Shown here: positions 40,575 to 52,600 of the stretch, in pieces
Numbering within the stretch: position 1 is the stretch's first letter
How the letters are laid out: every line of letters begins with the position of its first letter
Source of the DNA: Fibrobacter sp. UWH4
Lineage (GTDB): Bacteria; Fibrobacterota; Fibrobacteria; Fibrobacterales; Fibrobacteraceae
Direction of reading: 5' to 3'
Length of the DNA: 64,000 bases
Assembly: GCF_900142475.1 (NCBI RefSeq)
Contig: NZ_FRAY01000003.1
Coordinates: forward strand, 62,001 to 126,000
The notes under the pieces: generated by a model
Told to the model about the DNA's origin: nothing
Databases searched by the model: none
What the model saw: the letters and a program-made list of their open reading frames with translations, nothing else
Made by a program: the position numbers and the translations under genes

Positions 40575-42554
40575 ATGAAGATACAGGCGTTTTTATTGGT
40601 GATGTTGTTGGGCGGAGCGGGACTTGCGAGTGCGCATGTCCTGAAAATGCCCGATTTTAAGGACATCCGCGATGGTCGCACCTATAAGACGGTGCAGATC
40701 GGGGAGCAGCGTTGGTTTGCCGAAAATTTGCGCTTTAATGTGAAGGGGAGCTGGTGCTACGACAAGAAAGACTATAATTGTGAAAGGTATGGCAGACTCT
40801 ATGATTGGGCGATGGCCATGAGGATGAGTGACTATTACAATAGTCATTTCATTAAGAAATTTGATTTCTCCAAATTGAAACCGGGGCAGTACCATGATGC
40901 GTGTCCGGTCGGTTGGCATGTACCAACGAATAAGGACTGGTACAAGCTTAAATATTTTGTCGCTAAAAAAGGGATTAGCGATGGAGTGGGAATAAGTCTG
41001 AAATCAACCGAATTGTGGGAGAAGGAATTGCGTATACCGGCGGCATCCGACGAATTTGGTTTCAATGCCATTCCGGCCGGCATTAAGCAACCTTATAGCG
41101 GCTTTATGGACTTGGGTCGAACGACGCAGTTTTGGTCTTCAAATGAGATTGATGACGGTGGAGCTTATTATTGGAACCTGATGTATGATTCAAGAACTTT
41201 AGAAAAGGTTTATTCCGGCAAAGATGACGGAATCTCAATCCGATGTGTAGAAGATAAATTATACGAAGTCAAGGAACCTCCTCCGCCGCCACGCAAGGTG
41301 GTTCCGCAGGTGGTAAAGGTGAAGAATAAGGTGCTTCGGACTGTTCACATTGGTGACCAGGTTTGGATGGTCGATAACTTGAATGTGAATGTGCCGGGAA
41401 GTTTTTGCTATGAGTACAAGGAAGAAAATTGTGAAAAATATGGCAGGCTTTATCCGTGGACCGTGGTAATGAAACTTGATGAAAAGTTTTCTAAAACGGT
41501 TGCGCGAGATTCTGTTATGAAACGCAAGCCGAGAGGAATTTGTCCGAATGGTTGGCATATTCCGACGGTTTTCGATTTTCAGAACTTGATTGCGTATTTA
41601 AAGGATATTGATGATGCCGTAGGTGCGGGAACGAATTTGCGTGCTCGCGAAGGATGGCAAGAAAGCGACGATGTCCTGTTGGGGGAGGACGGTTTTGGTT
41701 TTACGGGGCTTGCCGCAGGATATCGCGACACGATGGGTGTCTTTGTTGGCCGGGAGTTCTTTACGGGTTTCTGGTCTGGGACAGAGGGGGATTCCCTGCG
41801 GGCTCTTGCTTGGACATTGCCTTATGATAATGATGATTTTGTGATGGAGTCTGCAATTAAGGACAATGCTTATTCTGTGCGTTGCCTGATGGATCCGCCG
41901 GATGACGATGAATTGTACGACAGTACATCGCTTACGGATATTCGCGATGGAAATCGTTACAGGACGGTTGCTGTTGGTGAAGATGTGTGGATGGCCGAAA
42001 ATTTGCGCTTTGCAGCCCTAGGGAGTTTCTGTTACGAGGACAAGGATAATCGTTGTCGCAATTATGGAAGGCTTTATCCGTGGCATGTGGCGATGCGCCT
42101 TCCGGAAGATTTTATCGAGAGTTCGCTAGACAGTGCTTCGCTAGAAGCGGTTGCGCAGGATCATCAGGGAATTTGTCCCGATGGTTGGCATATTCCGCGG
42201 CAAGAAGAATGGCTGCGTCTTGGAAAGTACGCTGTTGGCTTGCGCAAGGGATTGGGGGCGGCGCTGAAAAGCCGTGATGGCTGGGTGCAGGGCGGAGAAC
42301 CTGTAAACAATGCTAGCGGATTTAACGCACTTCCTGCAGGAAGCCGCTATATTGATGGCGAGTATGCCGAGCTGGGGTCAAGTGCTTATTTTTGGGCTGC
42401 CGAAGGTGGCGCCGGTATGGGCGCCGTTTATTGGAACCTGATTAATTCCAAGGATGATTTTGCAACGGCGGAAGATTTTGAACACTCAGCATTTTCGCTT
42501 AGGTGCGTGAAAAATAAGACGGGGAGCGCCAAGGCTCCCGAGTCTGCAAGATAG
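40575..42554 (+). CDS. secreted protein with three FISUMP domains
   Basis: 659 residues. Signal peptide MKIQAFLLVMLLGGAGLASA. Three paralogous domains at about 28-215, 250-440 and 455-650, each starting with (D-I-R-D-G-x-x-Y)-K/R-T-V-x-I/V-G-x-x-x-W-x-x-x-N-L and followed by x-Y-G-R-L-Y-x-W, C-P-x-G-W-H-I/V-P and a closing S-x-R-C-(V/L). Domain 2 lacks the DIRDG opening. A proline stretch (EPPPPPRK) links domains 1 and 2. No lipobox, so it is secreted or outer-membrane-associated. ATG 40575 has AAGAGGGCG at 40562-40570 and a TATATTGC element at about 40547. Confidence 0.85.
   Translation: MKIQAFLLVMLLGGAGLASAHVLKMPDFKDIRDGRTYKTVQIGEQRWFAENLRFNVKGSWCYDKKDYNCERYGRLYDWAMAMRMSDYYNSHFIKKFDFSKLKPGQYHDACPVGWHVPTNKDWYKLKYFVAKKGISDGVGISLKSTELWEKELRIPAASDEFGFNAIPAGIKQPYSGFMDLGRTTQFWSSNEIDDGGAYYWNLMYDSRTLEKVYSGKDDGISIRCVEDKLYEVKEPPPPPRKVVPQVVKVKNKVLRTVHIGDQVWMVDNLNVNVPGSFCYEYKEENCEKYGRLYPWTVVMKLDEKFSKTVARDSVMKRKPRGICPNGWHIPTVFDFQNLIAYLKDIDDAVGAGTNLRAREGWQESDDVLLGEDGFGFTGLAAGYRDTMGVFVGREFFTGFWSGTEGDSLRALAWTLPYDNDDFVMESAIKDNAYSVRCLMDPPDDDELYDSTSLTDIRDGNRYRTVAVGEDVWMAENLRFAALGSFCYEDKDNRCRNYGRLYPWHVAMRLPEDFIESSLDSASLEAVAQDHQGICPDGWHIPRQEEWLRLGKYAVGLRKGLGAALKSRDGWVQGGEPVNNASGFNALPAGSRYIDGEYAELGSSAYFWAAEGGAGMGAVYWNLINSKDDFATAEDFEHSAFSLRCVKNKTGSAKAPESAR
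42520..42541 (-). terminator. possible ligA terminator inside the end of the FISUMP gene
   Basis: Read on the - strand: GGGAGCC-TTGG-CGCTCCCC followed by GTCTTATTTTT. The stem is encoded in the last codons of the convergent FISUMP gene. Confidence 0.5.
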
Positions 42555-42555
42555 G

Positions 42556-45653
<3,098 letters not shown>

Positions 45654-45657
<4 letters not shown>

Positions 45658-46979
45658 TTTTCTTGCTGAAAAATAAAGTGGGCTCCTTGTTGCTCTTGTT
45701 GGTTGCAGTCTGCCTTGCGGGGTGCAGTTCCGTGATGCGTCCGCCTCCGGCGGCAGCCTACATGGACAGCTACGCGAAGGACGGCGCAATCGGGAGTTTA
45801 GGACTGTCGTATTATGCGGGCGACCTGGAAAACGGCAAGCACGAGAACAAGTCCTATAGCCATTACAGCTATGCCGAGTGGTGGGGTGACGTGAACCTCG
45901 CCGGCTATATCAGCGGAGGGTATTTCACCTTCGGGATGGGCTACCAGACTTTTTCTCCCTTCATGCAGATGGGCTTTGTCTCTCCCTATTTTGGGTTTAC
46001 GGCCTGGAGCGACATGAATGCGCTTGCCATTCCCGCGATAAAATCCAGTGAACGCGGCGCTCTGTGGCGTTATTCCGGTGGCGGCATGGCGATTGAACAG
46101 ATTCCGCTCAATGATAGCTGGAAAATTGGTTTTACGGAACACCTTTCCAGGAACGGCCGCGAAGTTTATTTTGTCGATGACGACTGCATTTCGATTGGTT
46201 GCGGTTTCCCGAGCCCGCGGCACCGTTTCTACACGGAAGTCGGCGGCGGATTCTATGTGTCAAGGAAAATCGGGAACGAGAGCAAGGTGTCGCTGGAATT
46301 CCGCTATGGCCGCGACTTGGATGAAGACCGGAACCGCTTTGCTCTGACTTTGGATATCTGGACGTCCACCACGGCTACACTCGGCGGAAACGACGTGATG
46401 CGTTCGATGGCGAAAAAGAATGCCAAGAAAATGAGGGGAATTGATGCAGTATATGCCGACAGCTTGCGGGATGAAAATGGGAAAATCGATTCGCTGCATG
46501 CCATCAAGCGTCAGTGGTTCCGGATTCCGGATTCCTCGAAAACCATGTCGCTTGCGGAACACCCGAGTGATTCCGTGACTGCGGTTACGTCCAAGGGGAT
46601 CTGTTATGACGAAGGTTCCAGGAGTGTATGGCTCAAGCAGGATTACGGGAATACGGCCTACAGGGTGCCCGTCGATTCTTTCGATTATTGTCAACAGATG
46701 GAACGCGAAATTCTCTTTTGGCCTTCTCTGCTTGTTGGGGGTGCATCGTTCTTGCCGGGAGGGATGGCCACCAATAGCACTATGGGAGGGCTTGCTGTTG
46801 CCCTTGGTGTAGCCGTTGCTTACTGGACTGTAACGAATTTTGTGCTTGATCCCGAAGACCTTGTGCCGAAGGTCTATCCCGAATTGTGCTCCGAAAAGCA
46901 TTCCAGGGAAGAAGTTCTTGCCTGGTTGGAACAGTACCCCTGCCGTGTCGACAAACAACCGAAGGATGCTGCGAAATGA
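45654..46979 (+). CDS. lipoprotein of the outer-membrane cassette, unknown
   Basis: 441 residues. Lipobox LAGC (about residues 21-24) after MIFLLKNKVGSLLLLLVAVC. Mature protein: an aromatic N-terminal half with strand-like repeats (GSLGLSYYAGDLENG, GYISGGYFTFGMGYQTFSPFMQMGFVSPYFGFTAW) as in a second barrel-like or beta-sandwich domain, then a hydrophilic region and near the C-terminus a hydrophobic Gly/Ala-rich stretch (LLVGGASFLPGGMATNSTMGGLAVALGVAVAYW). Coupled by 4-base overlaps to both neighbours. No family recognised. Confidence 0.6.
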
Positions 46980-47815
46980 GGATGGGCGCGAAATACTTTC
47001 TGTTTGCCGCATGCGCCTTGCTGTTTGCGGCCTGCATCGACGAAGGCGTTGCGCCCAGGGACATCCGCGGGGATAAAAGGTACGATATCCCGGTCTCCAG
47101 TTCGAGCGTTGCTTCGAGTTCATCTGTGTCCCAGTCGTCGAGTTCAAAAGAATCCTTGTCGAGCGCCGAAGAAACTTCATCGAGTTCCCAGGAATCCTCG
47201 TCGAACTCTGCGCATTATACCGTCGGATATATCGCCCATAGCATTGATGCGCATTACAAGTTCACGTCATTTAGGGGTTTCACCTGGATTGCGAAAAACG
47301 AGGCTTCGGACTGTTACGATTTCTGGAAATCGGACTGCGCAGATTCGCTAGGGGTCTGCTACGACATCGATGAGGAGAATTGCGCACAGTACGGAAGGCT
47401 CTACACCTGGGCCGAGGCGATGCACCTGCCGGATTCGTGCAATTACACGCAGTGCGAATATTCGGAGAAGCAACGGAGCGTATGTACCGCTGGCTACCAT
47501 GTTGCGACCTACCAGGATTGGCAGAATCTGGACTTTGTACTGGAAGAATCATGGGACTTTGAGAATATGTCCTATTATCTGAAATCTTCTGACGAGTGGA
47601 ACGGCGTAAATCAGTTCGAGTTTAACATATTGCCCGGCGGCTACCTGCAAGACGATGATCAGTTTGTGGGGCTAGGGGAGAAAACCCGGTTCTGGGCTCC
47701 GTATGATGGTGGCTTGTCGGGCTTTATGTTATTTGACAGTTCAGATGCCGCGACATTCATTACCGAAACTCGACCGGGAAACGCCCGCGCCTATATCCGC
47801 TGCGTTCACGATTAA
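46976..47815 (+). CDS. FISUMP lipoprotein with poly-serine linker
   Basis: 279 residues. Signal MRMGAKYFLFAACALLFAAC with lipobox FAAC (Cys20), poly-serine/glutamate linker (about 41-77), then one FISUMP domain (about 85-279: FTWIAKNEASDCYDFW, YGRLYTWAEAMHLPDSC, AGYHVATYQDWQNLDFVL, FNILPGGYLQDDDQFVGLGEKTRFWAP, YIRCVHD). The domain is divergent: the DIRDG opening is replaced by HYKFTSFRG. ATG 46976 overlaps the previous stop; ATG 46982 is an alternative. Third gene of the cassette, so it may be the exposed part of a complex with the barrel. Confidence 0.75.
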   Translation: MRMGAKYFLFAACALLFAACIDEGVAPRDIRGDKRYDIPVSSSSVASSSSVSQSSSSKESLSSAEETSSSSQESSSNSAHYTVGYIAHSIDAHYKFTSFRGFTWIAKNEASDCYDFWKSDCADSLGVCYDIDEENCAQYGRLYTWAEAMHLPDSCNYTQCEYSEKQRSVCTAGYHVATYQDWQNLDFVLEESWDFENMSYYLKSSDEWNGVNQFEFNILPGGYLQDDDQFVGLGEKTRFWAPYDGGLSGFMLFDSSDAATFITETRPGNARAYIRCVHD

Positions 47816-47840
47816 AGACTTGCAAGAGTCTTTACGGAAA
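47815..47840 (+). terminator. weak terminator after the cassette
   Basis: AAGACT / AGTCTT stem around TGCAAG followed by TTTACGG; short and without a long T-run. Confidence 0.4.
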
Positions 47841-47965
47841 ATGTAATATTGTTGTGTCTTTTTACAATTTATGGAATTTAAAATTTTCCTGAACTTGTAG
47901 GTTTTCCTTATTATTTTACATATTCTTTCTGCCTTTTCAATAATTGGCGGGTTGTGCTGAGATTT

Positions 47966-47982
47966 GGCACGGTTTTTGCATA
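47966..47982 (+). promoter_or_regulatory. sigma-54 (-24/-12) promoter of gltBD
   Basis: TTGGCACG-GTTT-TTGCA: GG at 47968-47969 and GC at 47980-47981, exactly 12 bases apart, matching the RpoN consensus TTGGCACG-N4-TTGCW. Transcription would start near 47993, 22 bases before ATG 48015, leaving a leader with AAGGA. No TAnnTTTG element is equally well placed. Confidence 0.8.
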
Positions 47983-48014
47983 AACAGAGCGCAAAAAACA
48001 AGAAAAGGAATTTT

Positions 48015-51000
48015 ATGAACGCTCAAGCACTTTACGATCCGGCCAACGAACACGATGCCTGCGGTGTCGGCCTGGTCGCCAATATTAATAATGTTGCCTC
48101 GCACCAGATTGTGCTGCAGGGCATTACCGTTTTGAAGAGGCTCATGCACCGCGGTGCAGCAGGTGGAGACCCGGAAACCGGCGACGGTGCGGGTCTCTTG
48201 CTTTCGATGCCCCACAAGTTTTTCCGCAAGGTGAATCCGGAACTCCCTGCCCGCTACGGCGTGGCGATGTCCTTTGTGGACAATACGCTGGATGCCGATG
48301 CCTTTGATGCGAAGATCAAGGAGATTGCCGCTGCCGAGGGCGTGAAGGTGCTGAACTTCCGCGAGGTGCCGGTGAATCCTGAAAAGATTGGCCGCACGGC
48401 CCGCGAAACCTTGCCGCATATCCGCCAGGTGTTCTTTGACGGAACTGCGTTTGAAAACGACGGTGCGTTTGATATTAAGTTGTATGTGGTTCGCCGCCTG
48501 ATGGAAAAGGCTTGCAATGGCTTATATGTTTGCAGTTGCAGCCGCCGTAGCATCGTCTATAAGGGCCTGCTTCTGGCGAGCCAGATTGAAGGCTTCTACA
48601 AGGACTTGAACGATCTCGATTTCGAGAGCCCGATTGCCCTTGTTCACCAACGCTACTCCACGAACACGTTCCCCACATGGCCGCTGGCGCATCCGTTCCG
48701 CTACCTCGCTCACAACGGCGAAATCAACACCCTGCGCGGTAACCTCAACAGTCTGCGCGCCCGCGAACCGCACCTGAAGAGCGAAATTATCGGTGACGAT
48801 TTGCAGAAGCTTTTGCCGCTCGTTCCGGCGGGGCAGAGTGACTCGGCCAGCCTTGACAACATGTTTGAGCTCCTCGTCGCTGCGGGTCGTAGCCTTCCGC
48901 ATGCGATGATGATGCTCATGCCTCAGGCCTGGGGCAAGAAACATTACCTGGGCCGCGACGTGCGCGGGTTCTTTGAATACGAATCCATGCTCATGGAACC
49001 GTGGGATGGCCCTGCTGCCGTGGCGTTCAGCGATGGCGTGAATGCGGGTGCGATTCTCGACCGCAACGGCCTTCGTCCGGCGCGTTACACTCTGTGTAAA
49101 GACGGTCTTTTCGTGATGGCCTCCGAGACGGGCGTGCTCGACCTCCGCGATGACGAGGTGGAAGAAAAGGGCCGCCTCAAGCCCGGCGAAATCATTTATT
49201 TGGACCTGGAAAACCACCGCATTTTGAAGAATGCGGAGATGAAGGCGCAGGTAGCCCGCGCCAAGCCTTACCGCCGCTGGGTTGCCGAAAACAAGATGAG
49301 CGTTCGCGGGCTCTTCAGTGAAATCAACCCGTCCGACGTTCCCGACGACATTCTGGTGCAGCAGAAGCGTTTTGGCTATTCTGCCGAAGACCTCTCCATC
49401 ATTTTGCAGCCCATGGCGAAGAACGGTGCAGAGCCGATTGGCTCTATGGGTAACGATGCCGCGCTGGCCGTGCTTTCGGACAAGCCGCAGCCGTTGTTCA
49501 ACTACTTCAAACAGCTGTTCGCCCAGGTGACTAACCCGCCGATTGACCCGATCCGCGAAGAGCTGGTGATGAGCCTTACGACCTACATTGGGAACCACGG
49601 CAACATCCTGGAAGAGACTCCGGAGCAGGCGCACCTCATCAAGATTCCGCGCCCGATTGTGAGCGAAGACGAAATTCGCCGCTTTGAAAATATCGGCGAC
49701 AAGGCTTTCAAGGCGAAGGTGCTCAAGATGCAGTTCCCGCTGGGCGGTGACGGTTCCGTGCTGGAAGCGGCCCTGCAGAACTTGGCTGGCGATGCCGTGC
49801 GCGCCGTGCAGGACAACTACGATATTATCGTGCTTTCGGACAAGAATATTGACTGGGGCTACGTGCCTATACCTTCGCTTCTCGCGACGGCTTGCGTGAA
49901 CCGCGCCCTGGTGGAAGCGGGTGTTCGCCCCGAAATCGGCTTGATCGTGCAGAGCGGCGAAGTCCGCGAAGTGATGCACTTTGCCCTGCTCCTCGGTTAC
50001 GGTGCCACGGTCATCAACCCGTATCTCGCGTTTGAAAGCATCACCAACATGTGTCACAACGGAGACCTGGATGTGGATCCGGTGACGGCTGCTGCAAATT
50101 ATGTAAAGGCTGTCGATAAGGGCCTGCTCAAGATTATGAGCAAGATGGGTATTTCTACCCTCCGCAGCTACCGCAGTGCACAAATTTTCGAAGCCGTGGG
50201 CCTGAACCGCGAACTCATCGAGAAGTTCCTGCCGGGTACCGCAAGCCGCATCGAAGGTATCGGCCTCGAAGAGATTGCCCGTGAAGTGGGTGAGCGCCAG
50301 AAGATTGCGTTTGCCGATGCAAGTAAGGTTCTGCAGTCGGGCGGCCAGTATGCATTCCGCAAGGAAGGCGAGAAGCACCTGTGGACTCCGCAGTCTCTTG
50401 CCGCATTCCGCCAGGCGGTGCAGGGTGGCGACTATGAGAAGTTCAAGGTCTACAGCAAGCTGATTAATGACCAGTCCGAACGTCAGGCGACTTTGCGCGG
50501 GCTCTTCAAGTTCAAGGCTGCAACGCCGATTGATATTTCTGAAGTTGAATCTCGCGAATCTATCGTGAAGCATTTTGTGGCTGGTGCAATGAGCCTGGGT
50601 TCCTTGAGCCCCGAAGCCCACGAGACGATTGCCATTGCGATGAACCGCATCGGTGCCATGAGCAACTGCGGTGAAGGTGGTGAAGACCCTGACCGCGATA
50701 CGCCCGCCCCGAACGGCGATATCCGTAGTTCTGCCATCCGCCAGGTGGCATCGGGCCGCTTTGGCGTGACCATCGATTACCTGCGCCATGCGAAGGATTT
50801 GCAAATCAAGATGGCCCAGGGCGCAAAGCCCGGTGAAGGTGGCCAGCTGCCGGCGCACAAGGTGAACGAGTTCGTTGCACGCATCCGTCACTCCATTCCG
50901 AACGTGTCGCTGATTTCTCCGCCACCGCATCACGATATTTACTCCATCGAAGACCTGGCGCAGCTGATTTACGACCTGCGCAACGCCAACCCGAAGGCCC

Positions 51001-52457
51001 GTGTTTCCGTGAAGCTCGTATCCGAAGTAGGTGTGGGCACGATTGCCGCAGGTGTGGCGAAGGCCCATGCCGACGTGGTGCTGATTTCCGGTCACGATGG
51101 CGGTACGGGTGCATCTCCGCTGACATCCATCAAGCATGCCGGCCTCCCGTGGGAACTGGGCATTGCCGAAGCGGAACAGACGCTGGTGCTGAACGATTTG
51201 CGCGGGCGCATCAAGCTCCAGGTGGATGGCCAGCTCAAGACGGGCCGCGACGTGGTGGTGGCCGCCCTCCTCGGTGCCGAAGAGTTCGGATTTGCGACGA
51301 ACCTTCTCGTGAGCCTTGGCTGCGTGATGGACCGCAAGTGCCATACGAACCAGTGCCCCATGGGTATCGCTACGCAGGATCCTGAATACCGCAAGCGTTT
51401 TGCGGGCAAGCCCGAATACGTGGAAAACTTCCTCTACTTCATTGCCGACGAAGTTCGCGAGATTCTCGCAAGCCTTGGCCTGCGCTCGTTGGCGGAAGCC
51501 TGCGGCCGTAGCGATTTGCTGGAACGGGACGAGGCGATTGCCTTCTACAAGGCGCACAACCTGGACTTCTCCAAGATTTTCGAAACTGTTGATGGCGGTA
51601 TAAAGTCCTTCGACAAGAACTTCGTGAAGGAACCGCTTGAAAACTTCGACCGTCGTGAACTCCTGCCGTTTGTGGTCGACACTCTCAAGAGTGGCGCTTC
51701 GGTGGAACTTTGCACGGTGGTGCACAACGTTGACCGTACGGTGGGTACGGAACTTTCCGGCGAGGTGGATGAACACTTCGGTGTGAAGGGCCTCCCCGAA
51801 GATACCATCAAGATTCACCTGCAGGGTGTCGCGGGCCAGAGCTTCGGTGCATTCCTCGCTCCGGGTATCACTCTCGATTTGCAGGGCGAAGCCAACGATT
51901 TTATGGGCAAGGGTCTTTCGGGCGGTAAGATTATCGTGCGCCCGCCTAGCAATGCAAGCTTCAAGGCCGAAGACAACGTGATTGCGGGTAACGTCATCGG
52001 TTACGGCGGAACCTCGGGCAAGATTTTCATCAACGGCCTCGCGGGCGAACGCTTCGGCATCCGCAACTCGGGCATGCTTCTGGTCAGCGAAGGCGTGGGT
52101 GACCACGGCTGCGAATACATGACTGGCGGTCGCGTTGTAGTGCTTGGTCGCGTGGGCGTGAATTTCGCCGCAGGTATGACAGGTGGCTTTGCCTATGTCT
52201 ATGATGAGACGGGGCATTTTGACCTGAGCTGCAACGTGGATTCCGCCGACCTGGAAAGCGTACTTCCGGGCACCGAGAGCGAAAGCGAACTGCTCGATAT
52301 CATCAAGCAGCACGTGGAGGCGACTGGCAGCGAGAAGGGCAAGCGCATTCTCGAGAACTGGAATAGCGAACGTCCGAAGTTCGTGAAGATTTTCCCGGTG
52401 GATTACAGGAACGCACTTTTGAAAGGAGGTGAGCGCGCCTTGCAAGCAAGGCTTTGA
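48015..52457 (+). CDS. gltB: glutamate synthase large subunit
   Basis: 1480 residues. Glutamine + 2-oxoglutarate + 2 e- to 2 glutamate. Class II amidotransferase domain with nucleophile Cys16 in DACGVG (a 15-residue propeptide is presumably removed), HQRYSTNTFPTWPLAHPFRYLAHNGEINT; central domain; FMN-binding synthase domain with GEGGEDPDRD, SVKLVSEVGVGTIAAGVAKAHAD, SGHDGGTGASP; 3Fe-4S ligands Cys1103, Cys1109, Cys1114 (CVMDRKCHTNQC); C-terminal GXGXG beta-helix. The last residues (ERALQARL) and the stop codon come from a hairpin array. ATG 48015 with AAGGA at 48004-48008; ATG/TTG 47964 lies upstream of the sigma-54 start site. Ammonium scavenging under nitrogen limitation, with GltD. Confidence 0.96.
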   Translation: MNAQALYDPANEHDACGVGLVANINNVASHQIVLQGITVLKRLMHRGAAGGDPETGDGAGLLLSMPHKFFRKVNPELPARYGVAMSFVDNTLDADAFDAKIKEIAAAEGVKVLNFREVPVNPEKIGRTARETLPHIRQVFFDGTAFENDGAFDIKLYVVRRLMEKACNGLYVCSCSRRSIVYKGLLLASQIEGFYKDLNDLDFESPIALVHQRYSTNTFPTWPLAHPFRYLAHNGEINTLRGNLNSLRAREPHLKSEIIGDDLQKLLPLVPAGQSDSASLDNMFELLVAAGRSLPHAMMMLMPQAWGKKHYLGRDVRGFFEYESMLMEPWDGPAAVAFSDGVNAGAILDRNGLRPARYTLCKDGLFVMASETGVLDLRDDEVEEKGRLKPGEIIYLDLENHRILKNAEMKAQVARAKPYRRWVAENKMSVRGLFSEINPSDVPDDILVQQKRFGYSAEDLSIILQPMAKNGAEPIGSMGNDAALAVLSDKPQPLFNYFKQLFAQVTNPPIDPIREELVMSLTTYIGNHGNILEETPEQAHLIKIPRPIVSEDEIRRFENIGDKAFKAKVLKMQFPLGGDGSVLEAALQNLAGDAVRAVQDNYDIIVLSDKNIDWGYVPIPSLLATACVNRALVEAGVRPEIGLIVQSGEVREVMHFALLLGYGATVINPYLAFESITNMCHNGDLDVDPVTAAANYVKAVDKGLLKIMSKMGISTLRSYRSAQIFEAVGLNRELIEKFLPGTASRIEGIGLEEIAREVGERQKIAFADASKVLQSGGQYAFRKEGEKHLWTPQSLAAFRQAVQGGDYEKFKVYSKLINDQSERQATLRGLFKFKAATPIDISEVESRESIVKHFVAGAMSLGSLSPEAHETIAIAMNRIGAMSNCGEGGEDPDRDTPAPNGDIRSSAIRQVASGRFGVTIDYLRHAKDLQIKMAQGAKPGEGGQLPAHKVNEFVARIRHSIPNVSLISPPPHHDIYSIEDLAQLIYDLRNANPKARVSVKLVSEVGVGTIAAGVAKAHADVVLISGHDGGTGASPLTSIKHAGLPWELGIAEAEQTLVLNDLRGRIKLQVDGQLKTGRDVVVAALLGAEEFGFATNLLVSLGCVMDRKCHTNQCPMGIATQDPEYRKRFAGKPEYVENFLYFIADEVREILASLGLRSLAEACGRSDLLERDEAIAFYKAHNLDFSKIFETVDGGIKSFDKNFVKEPLENFDRRELLPFVVDTLKSGASVELCTVVHNVDRTVGTELSGEVDEHFGVKGLPEDTIKIHLQGVAGQSFGAFLAPGITLDLQGEANDFMGKGLSGGKIIVRPPSNASFKAEDNVIAGNVIGYGGTSGKIFINGLAGERFGIRNSGMLLVSEGVGDHGCEYMTGGRVVVLGRVGVNFAAGMTGGFAYVYDETGHFDLSCNVDSADLESVLPGTESESELLDIIKQHVEATGSEKGKRILENWNSERPKFVKIFPVDYRNALLKGGERALQARL

Positions 52458-52590
52458 GGGATGAGCTCGCTCCCTTCGGTCGCTTTGAGTAATGGTTTGG
52501 CGCCTTTGGCGCGATTATAATACTCAAAGTGCCCCTGTGGGGCACGACCCCATACCTCAAAGGCGTGTAACGCCGACCTCATAGCTTTTA
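52428..52590. repeat. triloop-hairpin array (family A), copy 4, between gltB and gltD
   Basis: GCCTTG-CAAG-CAAGGC (52437-52452), GCGCC-TTT-GGCGC (52500-52512), TGCCCC-TGT-GGGGCA (52530-52544), GGCGT-GTA-ACGCC (52562-52574). Spacers: CTTTGAG, ATACTCAAAG, CCATACCTCAAAG, GACCTCATAG. The gltB stop TGA lies inside the first spacer. Confidence 0.88.
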
Positions 52591-52600
52591 CGGAGTTATT

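Noticed and set aside
48522-52445. 1307-codon open frame on the - strand opposite gltB
   Set aside because: gltB has all family motifs on the + strand; the antisense product is rich in H, R and V, has no recognisable motif and no ribosome-binding site. It arises from strong codon bias of the sense gene.
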